From the NCBI GenBank assembly GCA_964019415.1, contig OZ025881.1, positions 6,080,524-6,144,523 of the forward strand: a DNA stretch of 64,000 nt, given 5' to 3'. A program made the position numbers and the translations under genes. Under the pieces are notes generated by a model. The model did no database searches and had not been told where the DNA came from. It worked only from the letters and a program-made list of their open reading frames with translations. Source of the stretch: Ianthella basta. Taxonomy: Eukaryota; Porifera; Demospongiae; Verongiida; Ianthellidae. This document shows positions 14,430 through 24,711 of the stretch, in pieces; the first letter of the stretch is position 1, and each line of letters begins with the position of its first letter.

Positions 14430-17400
14430 ATGACAGAAAAACAAAGAGGCAAAGATTGTCTTCTACCGCTGTCCAAGGCTCGTCGCTGCGTTGTGAAGCG
14501 ATGGTGTGTGTCTGAAGGAGACAAGGTCCGCCAAGGCACCGTCCTGTGCTCATTCCTTGCAAATGGCGAAACCAAGGAGGAAGACCTGAGGTCCCCTTGT
14601 GTCGGAATCTTGACTCACATCGCAGCTCTAGAGGGACAACAAGTAGAGAAGAGGTGAGGGCGCAAATCTGTAGATGATTTCGTTGGTTCGCGCATCAATA
14701 GAACCTTGTTCGTATTAATCATTGATCAATTGTTCTTCCTAATTAAGGTCTAGGCACATGTGTCTAAGCTGTATGTGTGTCCCCCTAGCATTTATCATCT
14801 GGTCACTTCCTCTGTTCTCACTCTCCTAATCCCAACCCCTACTGATCCCTTTACCTCTCTCCTTTGTACGTTCTTCATGTGTATGACCTGCAGTGTGCCG
14901 GTTGCTGTTGTGAGCGAGAGGTGTGACCATTCAGTGGTTTTCATGGATCTATGCTCAGACTGTGGCATGGACATGAGAGGGTACGCACATGCTCAGCTTG
15001 ATAGCAACCTGGATCTTAACACATCCATGTATGAAGTGCATGACTGTGTTTGCAGCCAGCAAGTCATTTCATTAGCGCTAGGCACAGCTGTCTGATAATA
15101 TTATCGTGTTTCTCTCAATTTCCCCTTGCACCGAAAGATGTCTGTTCCTATGTAGTTAATGTAGTTGGCAGCTACTGCTATTGTAGAATCTTCATCGTAC
15201 AAAATGCGCAAAGAAGCATGTCTTGACTGTATGGTGTGCCCACATTGCCCGGTGTGACTCTCTGCCTCTCCAATCCCCTACCTCTAGTGTGAAGAGGAAA
15301 GATGTGGCAAAGGTGTCCATGATTCACTCAGAACCTGGCATAAAACTGAGTCAAGAGGTACTGTACCCTTGTGTCAAGGGATGCATGAACGATTGTAGGG
15401 TGCTCAGTAGAGGATGGATGGGATTTGAATGGGAGGTTGGAGGAAGTGTATGTAGGTGGGAGGAGAAAGTGTGAGCTGGAAGATGTGAGTGTACACCGGA
15501 GGAGGGAATCTCACTAGAGGGGAGTGTGATGAGAGATTAAAGGGAGCTGTGTGATTGCAAGGACAGGGTTGTAATTGTTGTTTTGTCAGCCTATTCCCCT
15601 TCTGCACTCTCCAGGAGGCCACAGTGCTAGCCACCCGTGACAGGCAGCTTCTTCTTGACGAAAGGAAGTTGGCCCTCATTGTGGACCTGGACCAGACTCT
15701 CATCCACACTTCCATGAACCCAGCCATACCGACGGGGCTACCAGTGAGTGTGGGCATTCCCTGGTGTGCGCATATGCCTATATTGAAACCGCAAACACAC
15801 ACAGTATTGTCAGGGAGGGATGATGAAGTTCCAGTTTGGGCAGGAGTAGTTGTTGGGACGAAATAGGTACATTGAGTAGACAGCTTGATGTTAGCTGCCA
15901 GATTTTCTCGTGTGACTGCACCAATATTCACATTCCAGGATGTTGGTTAAAGTTTTATTGTTATGTTTGTACGTGTGGTTAATGCGTCAATTGTATCAGA
16001 GGACTCCCTTTGCAAAAAGAGGCCGCCCAGACTGTCTTTTGGCAGGGCGGAGTCTGAACAAAATGGTGGTCTGGGTATGTGAGATCATTTTTATTCTAAT
16101 GTAAGTCACAACTCAAATACGACACACGAGGGAAGGAAATTTGCCCGCCGGGTTAGTTGAACCATTCCATCATTCTGTACTGGTCTATGTGAGGTGAGGG
16201 AAGGTGAACTGTCACCATTCTGTCAGGTTGGCTCAGTGGCTGACACTCTGCATTAGAGCCTGCACATAGGTCCTGGATTTGATACCACAAATTTTCTCTT
16301 CCTTGCCTGTTCTCTTTGAGTTTGATGCACTGTATGTACACTAGATCAGTCATGTTGTGTACATCTAATATATAAAGCCAAAAGTATCTGTCTGTCTGTC
16401 TGTCTGTCTGTGCACGCGTTTCTTGCACCATTGGCGTCAACTCGCTGTGGTTGCTGAGGGCACTGGGGGTCAGGTTTTAGCGGGGTTGACTTCGCCCGTC
16501 TTACAGTTCACAGAGAGTTATCCTTCCATTTCTGCTTTTTCTTCACGAACGACCGCCATTTTCTAATTATCGTTCCTATTAACTTCCGGTTTTAAACAGA
16601 CTTGAATGGCTGTCGTCCCACGGTCGAATTTAAATATAATCATCACACCAACTAATCTTTTATTTTTAGCTGTAGCAGTAACATGGTTGCTGAGGGCATT
16701 GGGGGACAGGCGTCGGGTGCCGTAGCTCGCTGAAAGGGGGACTCTCTGCTATATGTTATAACACTACAGTAGGTTCTTTGCTGTGAGTAGCTAGCTATTG
16801 GAATGGAAGGGAATGGATTCCGAGGAATATGAGTTGTATTTCATCTTGGTAGGCCATTGACCGTAGGTAGACCGAGCAAGGAGGTTACTGTTCAGCACCC
16901 TATTTGTGCTGTGCAGCTGTTTCTGTGTTAGGTGGTCATACCTGACACTACAATCTGTAAATGATATATTAGATAATCACTGCTACTGGCAACGACAACA
17001 TGCCCAGACAGTTTGTGTTCTTAGCACATGATGTGCATTGAGATACGTTGCGTGTGTGTCAATGTTTGTGTATGTGTGTTATTGGATTTGCATTCCTAGC
17101 CAACTAGCCCAACGTCTTTGCTGATCACCATCCTGGAATGTGTCTACAACCAAATACCACCTTCCTACTAGGGACATGTGTGTACTAATGTATTGCACCA
17201 CGTTTTGACACATTAAAGTTTAAAGATTGACCCTTTGCAGTCAAAGATTCGTCAGAAGTCAAAACAGCAATGAAATTATGTTTTCAAATGTTGGTAGTCA
17301 TTTAGGGGTAATGTGTAGTGTTTGCATGCCATGCATGGTTAGGGACTAGGTTTGTCATATGGAGCATGTCTAATGTTAGCCCCTCAGTAGCACATTTGAG

Positions 17401-20166
17401 CATGTGTATTGTGTGTAGATGCGTGCAGCTGTGATGAGAATTGTTTTAGCAGCAACTGTGCTACATCTTATCCCTGCCACTTTCTCGGTCTTCACTGTTG
17501 GCAGGATGTATACACCTTTGAGCTTTCTGACCACCCGTTCACATACCACTGCCGCCTCAGACCCTTTGCCCGAGAGTTCTTGGAAAATGTGGCTCAGTTG
17601 TACCAACTCCACATCTTCACAATGGGAACACGGTCTTATGCAGAAGCAGTAGCCAACATACTAGACCCTAGCAGCAAGTACTTCAGTCGAAGAGTGTTGT
17701 CGAGAGACGAGCTGACCGATCCACGCTCAAAGTCGCTGTCATTGAGGTGTGTGGCTTTGGGTGAGGGTGTAGGTGTAAGTGGCTGTGTGTGAAGATGCGA
17801 GCATGCAAAAGTAGATGCATGGACGCATGTCTAGCCCGCTAGACTAGGATGCATGGTGCTTACCATACAAGATGTTGAGCTTTCAAATGGACAGTGCACT
17901 AAGCTTGTAAAGCCTATACAACGTATGGATAGATGCAAATTTTGGCTATGGAGTGCTCGCCTGCAGACCCACCCCAAAGGTACTGGGAAGGACTCAATGT
18001 CAAGAGTCCTAACTCTTTACCTGGACAGTTGTGTAAGTGGGAATGTTGTGCGTCGACAATTCAACTAAAATGGATTGTGTTCTCTCGCTGTATGTAGATG
18101 CATCTCAAGTACAAGCTTAGGCTTTGTCGGTAGCTAGTTGACCTCTGGGATTAAATTGTGCTGAAAGAAGATGCGTTAACAGTAGAGCATTCAGAAACGT
18201 CCCGAATATAAGGACACTGAATGTGTTACATCACATTTCCCAATGAAATTTTCTAGGCCCCAGAGTTCTTAGGCAGAAGGTACATAGGGCTTAATTACTG
18301 TTGCTGTTTCCACATTTAGTTATACTTTAAAGCCAAGCATCCAAGTCTTCTATTTTCTCTGGCACTTCTAGATCTGTCTTCCCTAGTGGAACGGAGATGG
18401 TTGCAATCATTGACGACAGAGAAGACGTGTGGCTCAGGTCCCCTAACCTTGTTCATGTTAAACCTTATATCTTCTTTGCTGATGTTGGAGACATCAACGC
18501 ACCTCCACCTGGAAATGGATCGGCTGGGTTGACCCAGAGAATCCTTCCCCAGCGAAGGCCTTCCAGAGATAAAGTTGACTCCTCTCAACGAGTCAAGAGA
18601 CCAAAGGTTGGAGCTGAGGTTAAGGATCTTACTGAAGAGAATGATGTAAGTCGGCACATCACTGATGGTGTAGCACAAGAAGGGAGTGGGCTTGCCGAAG
18701 GTGATGGTGCATCAGAATCAAAGGAGAAACTCTCACTTGAGCCTTCTCACGACTACAGTCCAGATCAAGCTTCTAATGCAATGGAAGTGAGCGTAAAAGA
18801 GCAGGGTATGAATGCTGAGGATAGGCGGCTAAGTAGCATGTCTGTAGAAGAGGCTGGTGGCCCATCGGTAAAAGAACAAATTGAGGAAGATCTTGACGGT
18901 GGGAGTTCGAGCAGTTCTGAGGATAGCAGCAGCAGTAGTTCAGGTGACTCTGGCAGTGACAGTGAATCAGGTGGTGATTCAGCTGAAGAAGAGAGCAATA
19001 AGGCAGACCCCAGTAGTACTGAAGTACAACCAGATAACAACAGTGCGGGCACTGCAACTACTCAGGCAGGGGACAGTGCAGACCAGACCACACTGAAATC
19101 GACAACTCAGTCTCTGCCTTCATCCGCTATTGATAGCACTGTGACATGTGACGAAACTGTAGCGGGAGTTGATGACAGGAAGGACCAGGTTACAGCTCAA
19201 CAGGATGAAAAGATGCTTAAGCCAAAGGAGCCATCTCGAGATGATCGGAAGAAGGTGATTAAGGATAGTGACGTTTTTCTGAAGCACCTGGGAGACATTC
19301 TGACACGTCTTCATCAAAAATTTTATGAACTGCATGATTTGTACACCAGGAATGGATGCGAAGGTGTGCAGCCAGATTTGCAGTTTGTAATCTCAGGTCT
19401 GCGACTGTCGGTGTTTAAGGACATCCGCATTCTCTTCACAGGAGTTGTACCCAGCAACCAACCATTGCACCACAGCCGAGAATGGAACACCGCGAAAGCA
19501 TTTGGTGCAGAGGTCCATTCCGAGTGCGTCCTTGGGCTGGACGTCACTGAAGGTAACAGGTGCAAGGCCACCACTCATGTTGTCGTTGGGAAGAAGGGGA
19601 CCGATAAGCTCAAGAGAGCTCTGAAAGTTCCTGGACTTCACATAGTTGATGTGAAGTGGTTCTGGCAGTGTGCTGAGCAATGGAAGCACCTCCCAGAAAG
19701 TGACTTCCCTGTTAGTGGAGTGGACTACAAGGCCCTTCCTCAAATTCTGAAACCATGTCCTCCTCCTTCAATGGAGCCACCATCCAGCAATCGCAGAAGC
19801 AGTGACACTGGCCGCCCACGTTTCCCAAGCATCCCTCTAACCATTCCTATTTCCACCTCGTCTGGAGCCGCCACATCTCCTCCTCCCTTGCTTAGTCCTT
19901 CGTCGGTGGTGTCTTTCTCTATGGAGGAATGGGAGGAGATGACACATGAGGTGGACGAGGAGATCAGCAGTGAAGAGGAACAGGAGGAGAATAAAGAGGC
20001 AGAGACAGAAGAGGATGAGGAGGAAGAGGAGGAGATTATTGACTCAGATATGGACCTACCTCCTGAACATAATGAATCTCTGCTGACTAACAACGGCAAC
20101 TCCAGTGGGGGCAGTTTGGAGGACAGCTGTGATGAATCCGAGGATGAACTGGCAAAGCTTCTTTGA
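14430..20166 (+). CDS. CTDP1: RNA polymerase II CTD phosphatase FCP1
   Basis: FCP1 is a nuclear Mg-dependent phosphatase that dephosphorylates the Pol II C-terminal repeats so the polymerase can be recycled. Six exons (14430-14653, 14894-14980, 15288-15357, 15615-15743, 17505-17746, 18372-20166) join in frame to 848 aa (human about 961). The N terminus is a lipoyl-like beta domain (about 10-75). The FCPH catalytic motif is DLDQT with Asp151 and Asp153, followed by TMGTRSYAEAVANILDP and IIDDREDVW (about 263-271). A Ser/Asp/Glu-rich low-complexity linker (about 300-530) leads to a BRCT domain at about 595-700 (VKWFWQCAEQW). A Glu-rich segment follows, and the tail is acidic/hydrophobic, ending DELAKLL. 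In the family this tail binds TFIIF RAP74. The last exon alone encodes about 70 percent of the protein. Confidence 0.97.
15744..17504. other. Largest CTDP1 intron (1.76 kb)
   Basis: The intron contains a short (TCTG)6-type tract at about 16387-16412, preceded by a TA-rich stretch and followed by a roughly 300-bp moderately GC-rich segment. Such a layout is common at ends of old mobile elements, but I cannot name one. No exon is missing from the FCP1 model here. Confidence 0.5.
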
Positions 20167-21045
20167 TACGTACTACTCACAAGAGCTTATACACCCACCC
20201 ACACAGACACCCACCCACCCACCCGCACACAAACACATGCATGCGCAGACACACACCCATAAGCAACACCGTCATGTACGAGGCGTTTGAACATGTGTAA
20301 TTGTACACAGTTATATACACTTCCCAAACACCCTCATGTCCATTTTAGTACTTTGTCTTCACAGTGCTTTAAAGAGTATGTTCCCCGTTCTCATTTATTC
20401 GTTAAAGCGCATATTGAATACTGACGAAATTTGCGGCTTAATGTTTTCACAAATGGAGTGGATTTGCAAAACTTTTGAATTTGCAGATGACTTTTTGAGT
20501 CAAAACCTTTTCTCATACAGTACATGGTAGTATGCGCATGTCATTTTGGTATGCATGGATATTTAATACTGCACTGTAGCTATACCATCGGATATGCATG
20601 TGTATCTTCCTAGTGTCTGGCAATCATACTGTACATGAATGTCATATACGTAGCCGTATGTAGGTTAAGCAATGTTGTGGGTTTTTCAACTCGCAAACTG
20701 ATCTGTGGTGTAAGAGTACGATTGTCTCTGAAACTGGCGGTGTGCACTGTATTGTGTGCATCTGTATATACGTATGTACATCACAGTGCTTGCGTTATGC
20801 GTGTATGACAGCTCGGCAAGGGCAATTCCGGGCTGGGCAAGGTCTCCGCTGTGGAGGTGATGTGCTCTGTGTTTGTATGCTGCATACATACAACGCATGG
20901 TGTTGGATTCAGTCAATCGATTAAAGCATGCAGTGAATAGTACACTGAGGGAGCTTGCTTGAAATGTACTGTACTACAGTGTTTCCCTATGGTCGCACTA
21001 GAGATGCTGTAGATGGCTGGCCAAGAATGGCACTTGTTGGATATT

Positions 21046-21139
21046 AGAAAGGGTTGGTTCTCCAATACCAGCTTCACAACAGGGTTGAAAAACCTTACCG
21101 ACGTTTCGACCAGATGCTCTGGTCTTCTTCAGGGCAAAG
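21046..21139 (-). mobile_element. Short TSD-flanked element carrying a hammerhead-like motif
   Basis: The copy of TGTTGGATATT at about 21035 recurs at about 21141, which reads as an 11-bp target duplication around the insert. The part at 21047-21092 (GGGTTGGTTCTC...) is nearly identical to the arms of the inverted dimer at 37801-37905, so this is a dispersed family. On the minus strand the element ends with the ribozyme-like core. No coding capacity is visible; it would be a non-autonomous element. Confidence 0.65.
21093..21138 (-). ncRNA. Hammerhead-ribozyme-like motif (near canonical)
   Basis: Read on the minus strand: stem I 5' strand TTTGCC, core CTGAAGA, one extra A, stem II GACCAG/CTGGTC (6 bp, loop AGCAT), GAA, palindromic ACGT, then C at the expected cleavage position and the stem I 3' strand GGTAAG. 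Stem I pairs over 6 bp (two wobbles). The triplet before cleavage is GUC. The extra A between the CUGANGA box and stem II is the only departure. A stem III of ACGU cannot fold alone, so activity would need a dimer, as known for minimal hammerheads of Penelope-like elements. Confidence 0.6.
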
Positions 21140-21446
21140 ATGTTGGATATTGTACAAGTACTGTGTGAACACCACACCATCCGTACACTTCTTCACTCCT
21201 TAGCAACCATACAATTTCATTGCAATACAACTGAACGTTATAAAGAGTAGCAAATATTCTCTGTTGAGAGCTACTACTGTATGTGCATAAATGATTTAAC
21301 AACTTTGAACCAAAATTAAATCTTACTCATGGAATGTGTGATATGAGATGTATAACAACATAAAGCATACACAATAACACTTGGTACGTGCAACGAGGTA
21401 CTCTGTATTTGTACATACATATAGTTATTATGTAGTCCTTGTTTGT

Positions 21447-23306
21447 TCAGGGTTTGTGTAAGAAGTCTCTCACGGATTTTTCTCCCTTGATGACTTTCAT
21501 GAGTCGAAGGCGGTGCAGTTCTGTTGACACCTGCAAGTCTTCTTGTAGCATTGCATCCGTTAAGTTGCTCAGTATTTGCCCGTCTATGAATTCTCTCTCA
21601 AACGCTGGCCTGTACTCCGAAAGATGCATTCCGTCAAGGAGATGCAGAATGTCTCCTACCCCAAGCTTTTGCAGCTGTCTCAGATTCCCCGTCCTCGTTT
21701 TTTCTTCATTTGAGTCTGTCACTGTTACTGCAGATGCGGCTCCTTGCATCCCATGAAGTTGCTGTGATGGTGGCGAAGGGGACATTCTCATTCCCTGATC
21801 GTGTGAAATTGTTGGTTGAAGTGGGGTGTGTCTGACATCAACAATGTCTTGAATATCGAGTAGTGGGGGTGGTGATTGGACAGATGTCTGAGGTAGTTGA
21901 CTAGCTGAGTGTCCTTCACCAGTAAGGTCTTGATTGACAATTAACAGGGGTGGTGACTGGACAGTTGTCTGAGGAAGCTGACTTGCAGAATAGCTACTGG
22001 ATGAGGTTTTGGGATGCTGTGGTTTTGAAGTGATCAAAACTTCACTATAGACATTTGTTTGCTTGGGAGGCACTTTTGGTGAGGGGTGTGAGTCATTCTG
22101 GGTGGGCTGCTGCCAATCCATCACTGTCTCATAATCACTATCTGTGGCATCTTCGTCATCTTCCGGAGAGGTGGGGTGTGTAGTGCCAATGGATGGGGGT
22201 TGAGGCAGTGGCCGCATGGACACACTTTCGTAGGCCACACTGTATATACTCTCCTCAAACGTTTTGTCTGCCAAAGCTACTTTTGTCACTTGCAGCTTTT
22301 CATTTGTAGCAACTTCAAAATGTGAGCTGTTATTTACTCTGCTATATCTCTGTGCCACAAGAACTTCTTGTAAATGGGCTTCTTCTAATGTGATGACATC
22401 TTTTGGGTACTGCCCATCTTCAGGGAGCACCTTCACCGGAAGTCGGCAGTGCTGGACTACCTCTGCAAGATACAGCTTAACATCGTCAGGGTGAGAGCTG
22501 AATGTTGTTGATGAATCTGGTGCAATCAATATGCTCCTCCCACTTTGGTCCTTGGCCGTAACAGCTGATTTGCGGACTTTCCTGGAAATGGACTTAATCA
22601 TGTTTGGGCTCTTCTTGAAGAAGAGGAGGCTTCCTTCTGGTACCTCATTTCCTTTGCTATCTGTAAATGGCCCTAGTGCCTTCACCACTGGAGGAAGGTG
22701 TCTGATGGAGGCCAACTTTTTGGGGGTCAATAGTTTGCTGTGCTGGCTTTCATCAGCAATAGGAGACATTGGTTTTGTTGAGTTCAGAAAGAAAATCGAT
22801 TTCTTTTCTTTGCTATCAGCTCCCTGCACTGCTGTGACCATCTTCTTATAGAGAACCATCATAATCTCTCCGTCATCAAGCGAAATTGCTCCACAGTTGT
22901 AACTTCCTTCAATGCGAAAGAGTTGAGGCAGAGTTACTTTTGTTGGGTCTGCCACCTCCCAGAGTTGCATGGCACAGCTGGTCGGCAGAAACTTGGTCGT
23001 TTCTGGGAGTGTTGGAAGAGGTCGAAGCAGGAGGGGGTTGCCCTCTTTGATGGAAGAAGGAGGTGGAGTAGGAAGTGCCTTGGGGTAGGGAGATGCAAGT
23101 CCAGTTGAAGGCAGCTCCCCACTTATTACCAGTGGAGGGACTGGGGAGGCTGAAAGTTGAGCTTCATCAGGAATAGCTATCATACAAGGGCCAATGTCTG
23201 GACTAGGGTCTCTGTCATTTTGCCTCTCCGCTCTAGGGATCACTGTGGAATACAAGTTGCCTTCCTTGCCTGGTCCTCGAGCAACTCCAGCATTCGTACT
23301 AGCCAT
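21447..23306 (-). CDS. CABIT-SAM adaptor, GAREM-like (G1)
   Basis: This protein of 619 aa comes from one uninterrupted exon starting at a true ATG. Layout: Pro-rich N terminus (about 50-105), CABIT domain (about 110-370, beginning PTSCAMQLWEVADP and VTLPQLF, ending near YSVAYESV), a linker with YETVMDW and YSEV plus a twice-repeated ASQLPQT-VQSPP block, and a SAM domain (about 542-612). GAREM1/2 have this CABIT...SAM order and act downstream of receptor tyrosine kinases by binding GRB2 and SHP2. A role in tyrosine-kinase/MAPK signalling is therefore the likely one, but is inferred. It is the most distal member of a six-gene array on this strand. There is no intron, unlike G3/G4. Its SAM sequence is more diverged than those of G2-G5. 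Confidence 0.85.
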   Translation of the reverse strand: MASTNAGVARGPGKEGNLYSTVIPRAERQNDRDPSPDIGPCMIAIPDEAQLSASPVPPLVISGELPSTGLASPYPKALPTPPPSSIKEGNPLLLRPLPTLPETTKFLPTSCAMQLWEVADPTKVTLPQLFRIEGSYNCGAISLDDGEIMMVLYKKMVTAVQGADSKEKKSIFFLNSTKPMSPIADESQHSKLLTPKKLASIRHLPPVVKALGPFTDSKGNEVPEGSLLFFKKSPNMIKSISRKVRKSAVTAKDQSGRSILIAPDSSTTFSSHPDDVKLYLAEVVQHCRLPVKVLPEDGQYPKDVITLEEAHLQEVLVAQRYSRVNNSSHFEVATNEKLQVTKVALADKTFEESIYSVAYESVSMRPLPQPPSIGTTHPTSPEDDEDATDSDYETVMDWQQPTQNDSHPSPKVPPKQTNVYSEVLITSKPQHPKTSSSSYSASQLPQTTVQSPPLLIVNQDLTGEGHSASQLPQTSVQSPPPLLDIQDIVDVRHTPLQPTISHDQGMRMSPSPPSQQLHGMQGAASAVTVTDSNEEKTRTGNLRQLQKLGVGDILHLLDGMHLSEYRPAFEREFIDGQILSNLTDAMLQEDLQVSTELHRLRLMKVIKGEKSVRDFLHKP

Positions 23307-23919
23307 TTCCTACGTAACTGAACAACAGCACGGGCATACCACTGTGGCTATCGTTTATATGCTGATCTTTGTTGCTATACTAGCTGCACCTGGATACAGA
23401 ACTATGCGCTATGCCATCACTGGCACCTGAGGAATTTGTCTGCAGCCATACTACTGTGTGGAGGGGAATACATATACATATAGTGTGTTAAACTGTGTCC
23501 AGCTGGTCAGTTCCCCTCCCACCTCCGCTCCCACACACTGTGTATACTAGTGCCTTTGTACTTGGTTATTTGAGATATTGCTGTCATCCTTATACCTAGC
23601 TGTGAATGGTGTTGTACATGTACGTGTACATACTGTACCTGTGAATTGTATGTAGTGGCTAGACCAGTGTGTATAACAGTGTGCAGCTAGAACTATGCAA
23701 TGATACCAGTTACTGTACTTCAATACAAATGTCAGGTTGTGTGTTGCTGGTGCACACCTACTGCAGTACATTACTTCTGACACCCTGTGCCTTGCGCTTT
23801 TGCACCTTGCGTTCAATCATACGCAGACACTTTTTCCATATGCACGCAATACGCAATGTGTAGCAAGCAGCATCCTCTAACACAGCCCTCCACCTCACAC
23901 TAAGCATCCCTGCCCCTCA

Positions 23920-24260
23920 CACCAAACACCCTCTAAACACCCTGCACCTCACACCAAACACCCTCCAAACACCCTGCACCTCACACCAAACACCCTCCAA
24001 ACACCCTGCACCTCACACCAAACGCCCTCCAAACACCCTGCACCTCACACCAAACACCCTCCAAACACCCTGCACCTCACACCAAACGCCCTCCAAACAC
24101 CCTGCACCTCACACCAAACGCCCTCCAAACACCCTGCACCTCACACCAAACACCCTCCAAACACCCTGCACCTCACACCAAACACCCTCCAAACACCCTG
24201 CACCTCACACCAAACGCCCTCCAAACACCCTGCACCTCATGCCAAACACTCTCCAAATAC
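23920..24260. repeat. 32-bp minisatellite
   Basis: About ten near-perfect copies of a 32-bp unit made of two sub-blocks, (C)AAACACCCTCC and AAACACCCTGCACCTCACACC. The period of 32 is read from successive CCTGCACCTC positions (23941, 23973, ...). Variants differ mainly by A/G in ACACCC versus ACGCCC. Copies at the 3' edge are degenerate. Confidence 0.92.
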
Positions 24261-24455
24261 ACTGCACCTCACATCAAACACTCGTGTGCCTCAAACGAGC
24301 ACCCTGCACCCCACATCAAACATCTTAGCTCACACTCTCATCCCGCATGCCCCATGCAGTGTTCAGATAGTCCAGACCAATGACTCTGTGGCATTGCAAA
24401 CTATACAACATACACACATGGTATGTAACAGCTACGTACTGCACAATGTAAAGTA

Positions 24456-24461
24456 TTTATT
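24456..24461 (-). terminator. Poly(A) signal AATAAA for G2
   Basis: TTTATT on the plus strand gives AATAAA on the minus strand, about 250 bp downstream of the G2 stop codon at 24712. This is a plausible cleavage/polyadenylation signal. Confidence 0.5.
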
Positions 24462-24711
24462 GGCACTGATGAAGCCAGCCAGCTTACAGTAATAATTGTA
24501 CAATATGTACAGTTGCCATGGAAACAACATTGGACTGTGACCATATATGGGTATGAAAGGGTAATACATGATAGTAGCATAACTGTTAGCAGTGCAGCAA
24601 TGTGTCTTGTTACATGACTGCTTTACAGCACTGCTGAGTACATGCAAAACAGGATGTGGTTGCAGATGTTGATGTGCATGGTGTGTGTATGTACGTATAC
24701 TGTCAGTGAGG

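Larger units (their letters stand above)
20167..21446. other. Intergenic CTDP1 / adaptor cluster, carries a ribozyme-like insertion
   Basis: This holds the 3' UTRs of CTDP1 (+) and G1 (-), which converge here. (CACC)-type repeats lie at 20190-20260. An insertion of about 95 bp at about 21046-21139 is flanked by TGTTGGATATT direct repeats and is described separately. No gene is seen. Confidence 0.7.
23307..24711. other. G1-G2 intergenic region with minisatellite
   Basis: This is upstream of G1 and downstream of G2. It holds the 32-bp minisatellite at about 23920-24260 and otherwise shows no coding sequence. G1's promoter should lie at 23307-23500; no clear core element is identified. Confidence 0.6.

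Noticed and set aside
23880..24300. Regular 32-bp repeat array considered as a CRISPR
   Set aside because: There are no unique spacers between the repeats; units are contiguous. The genome is eukaryotic.
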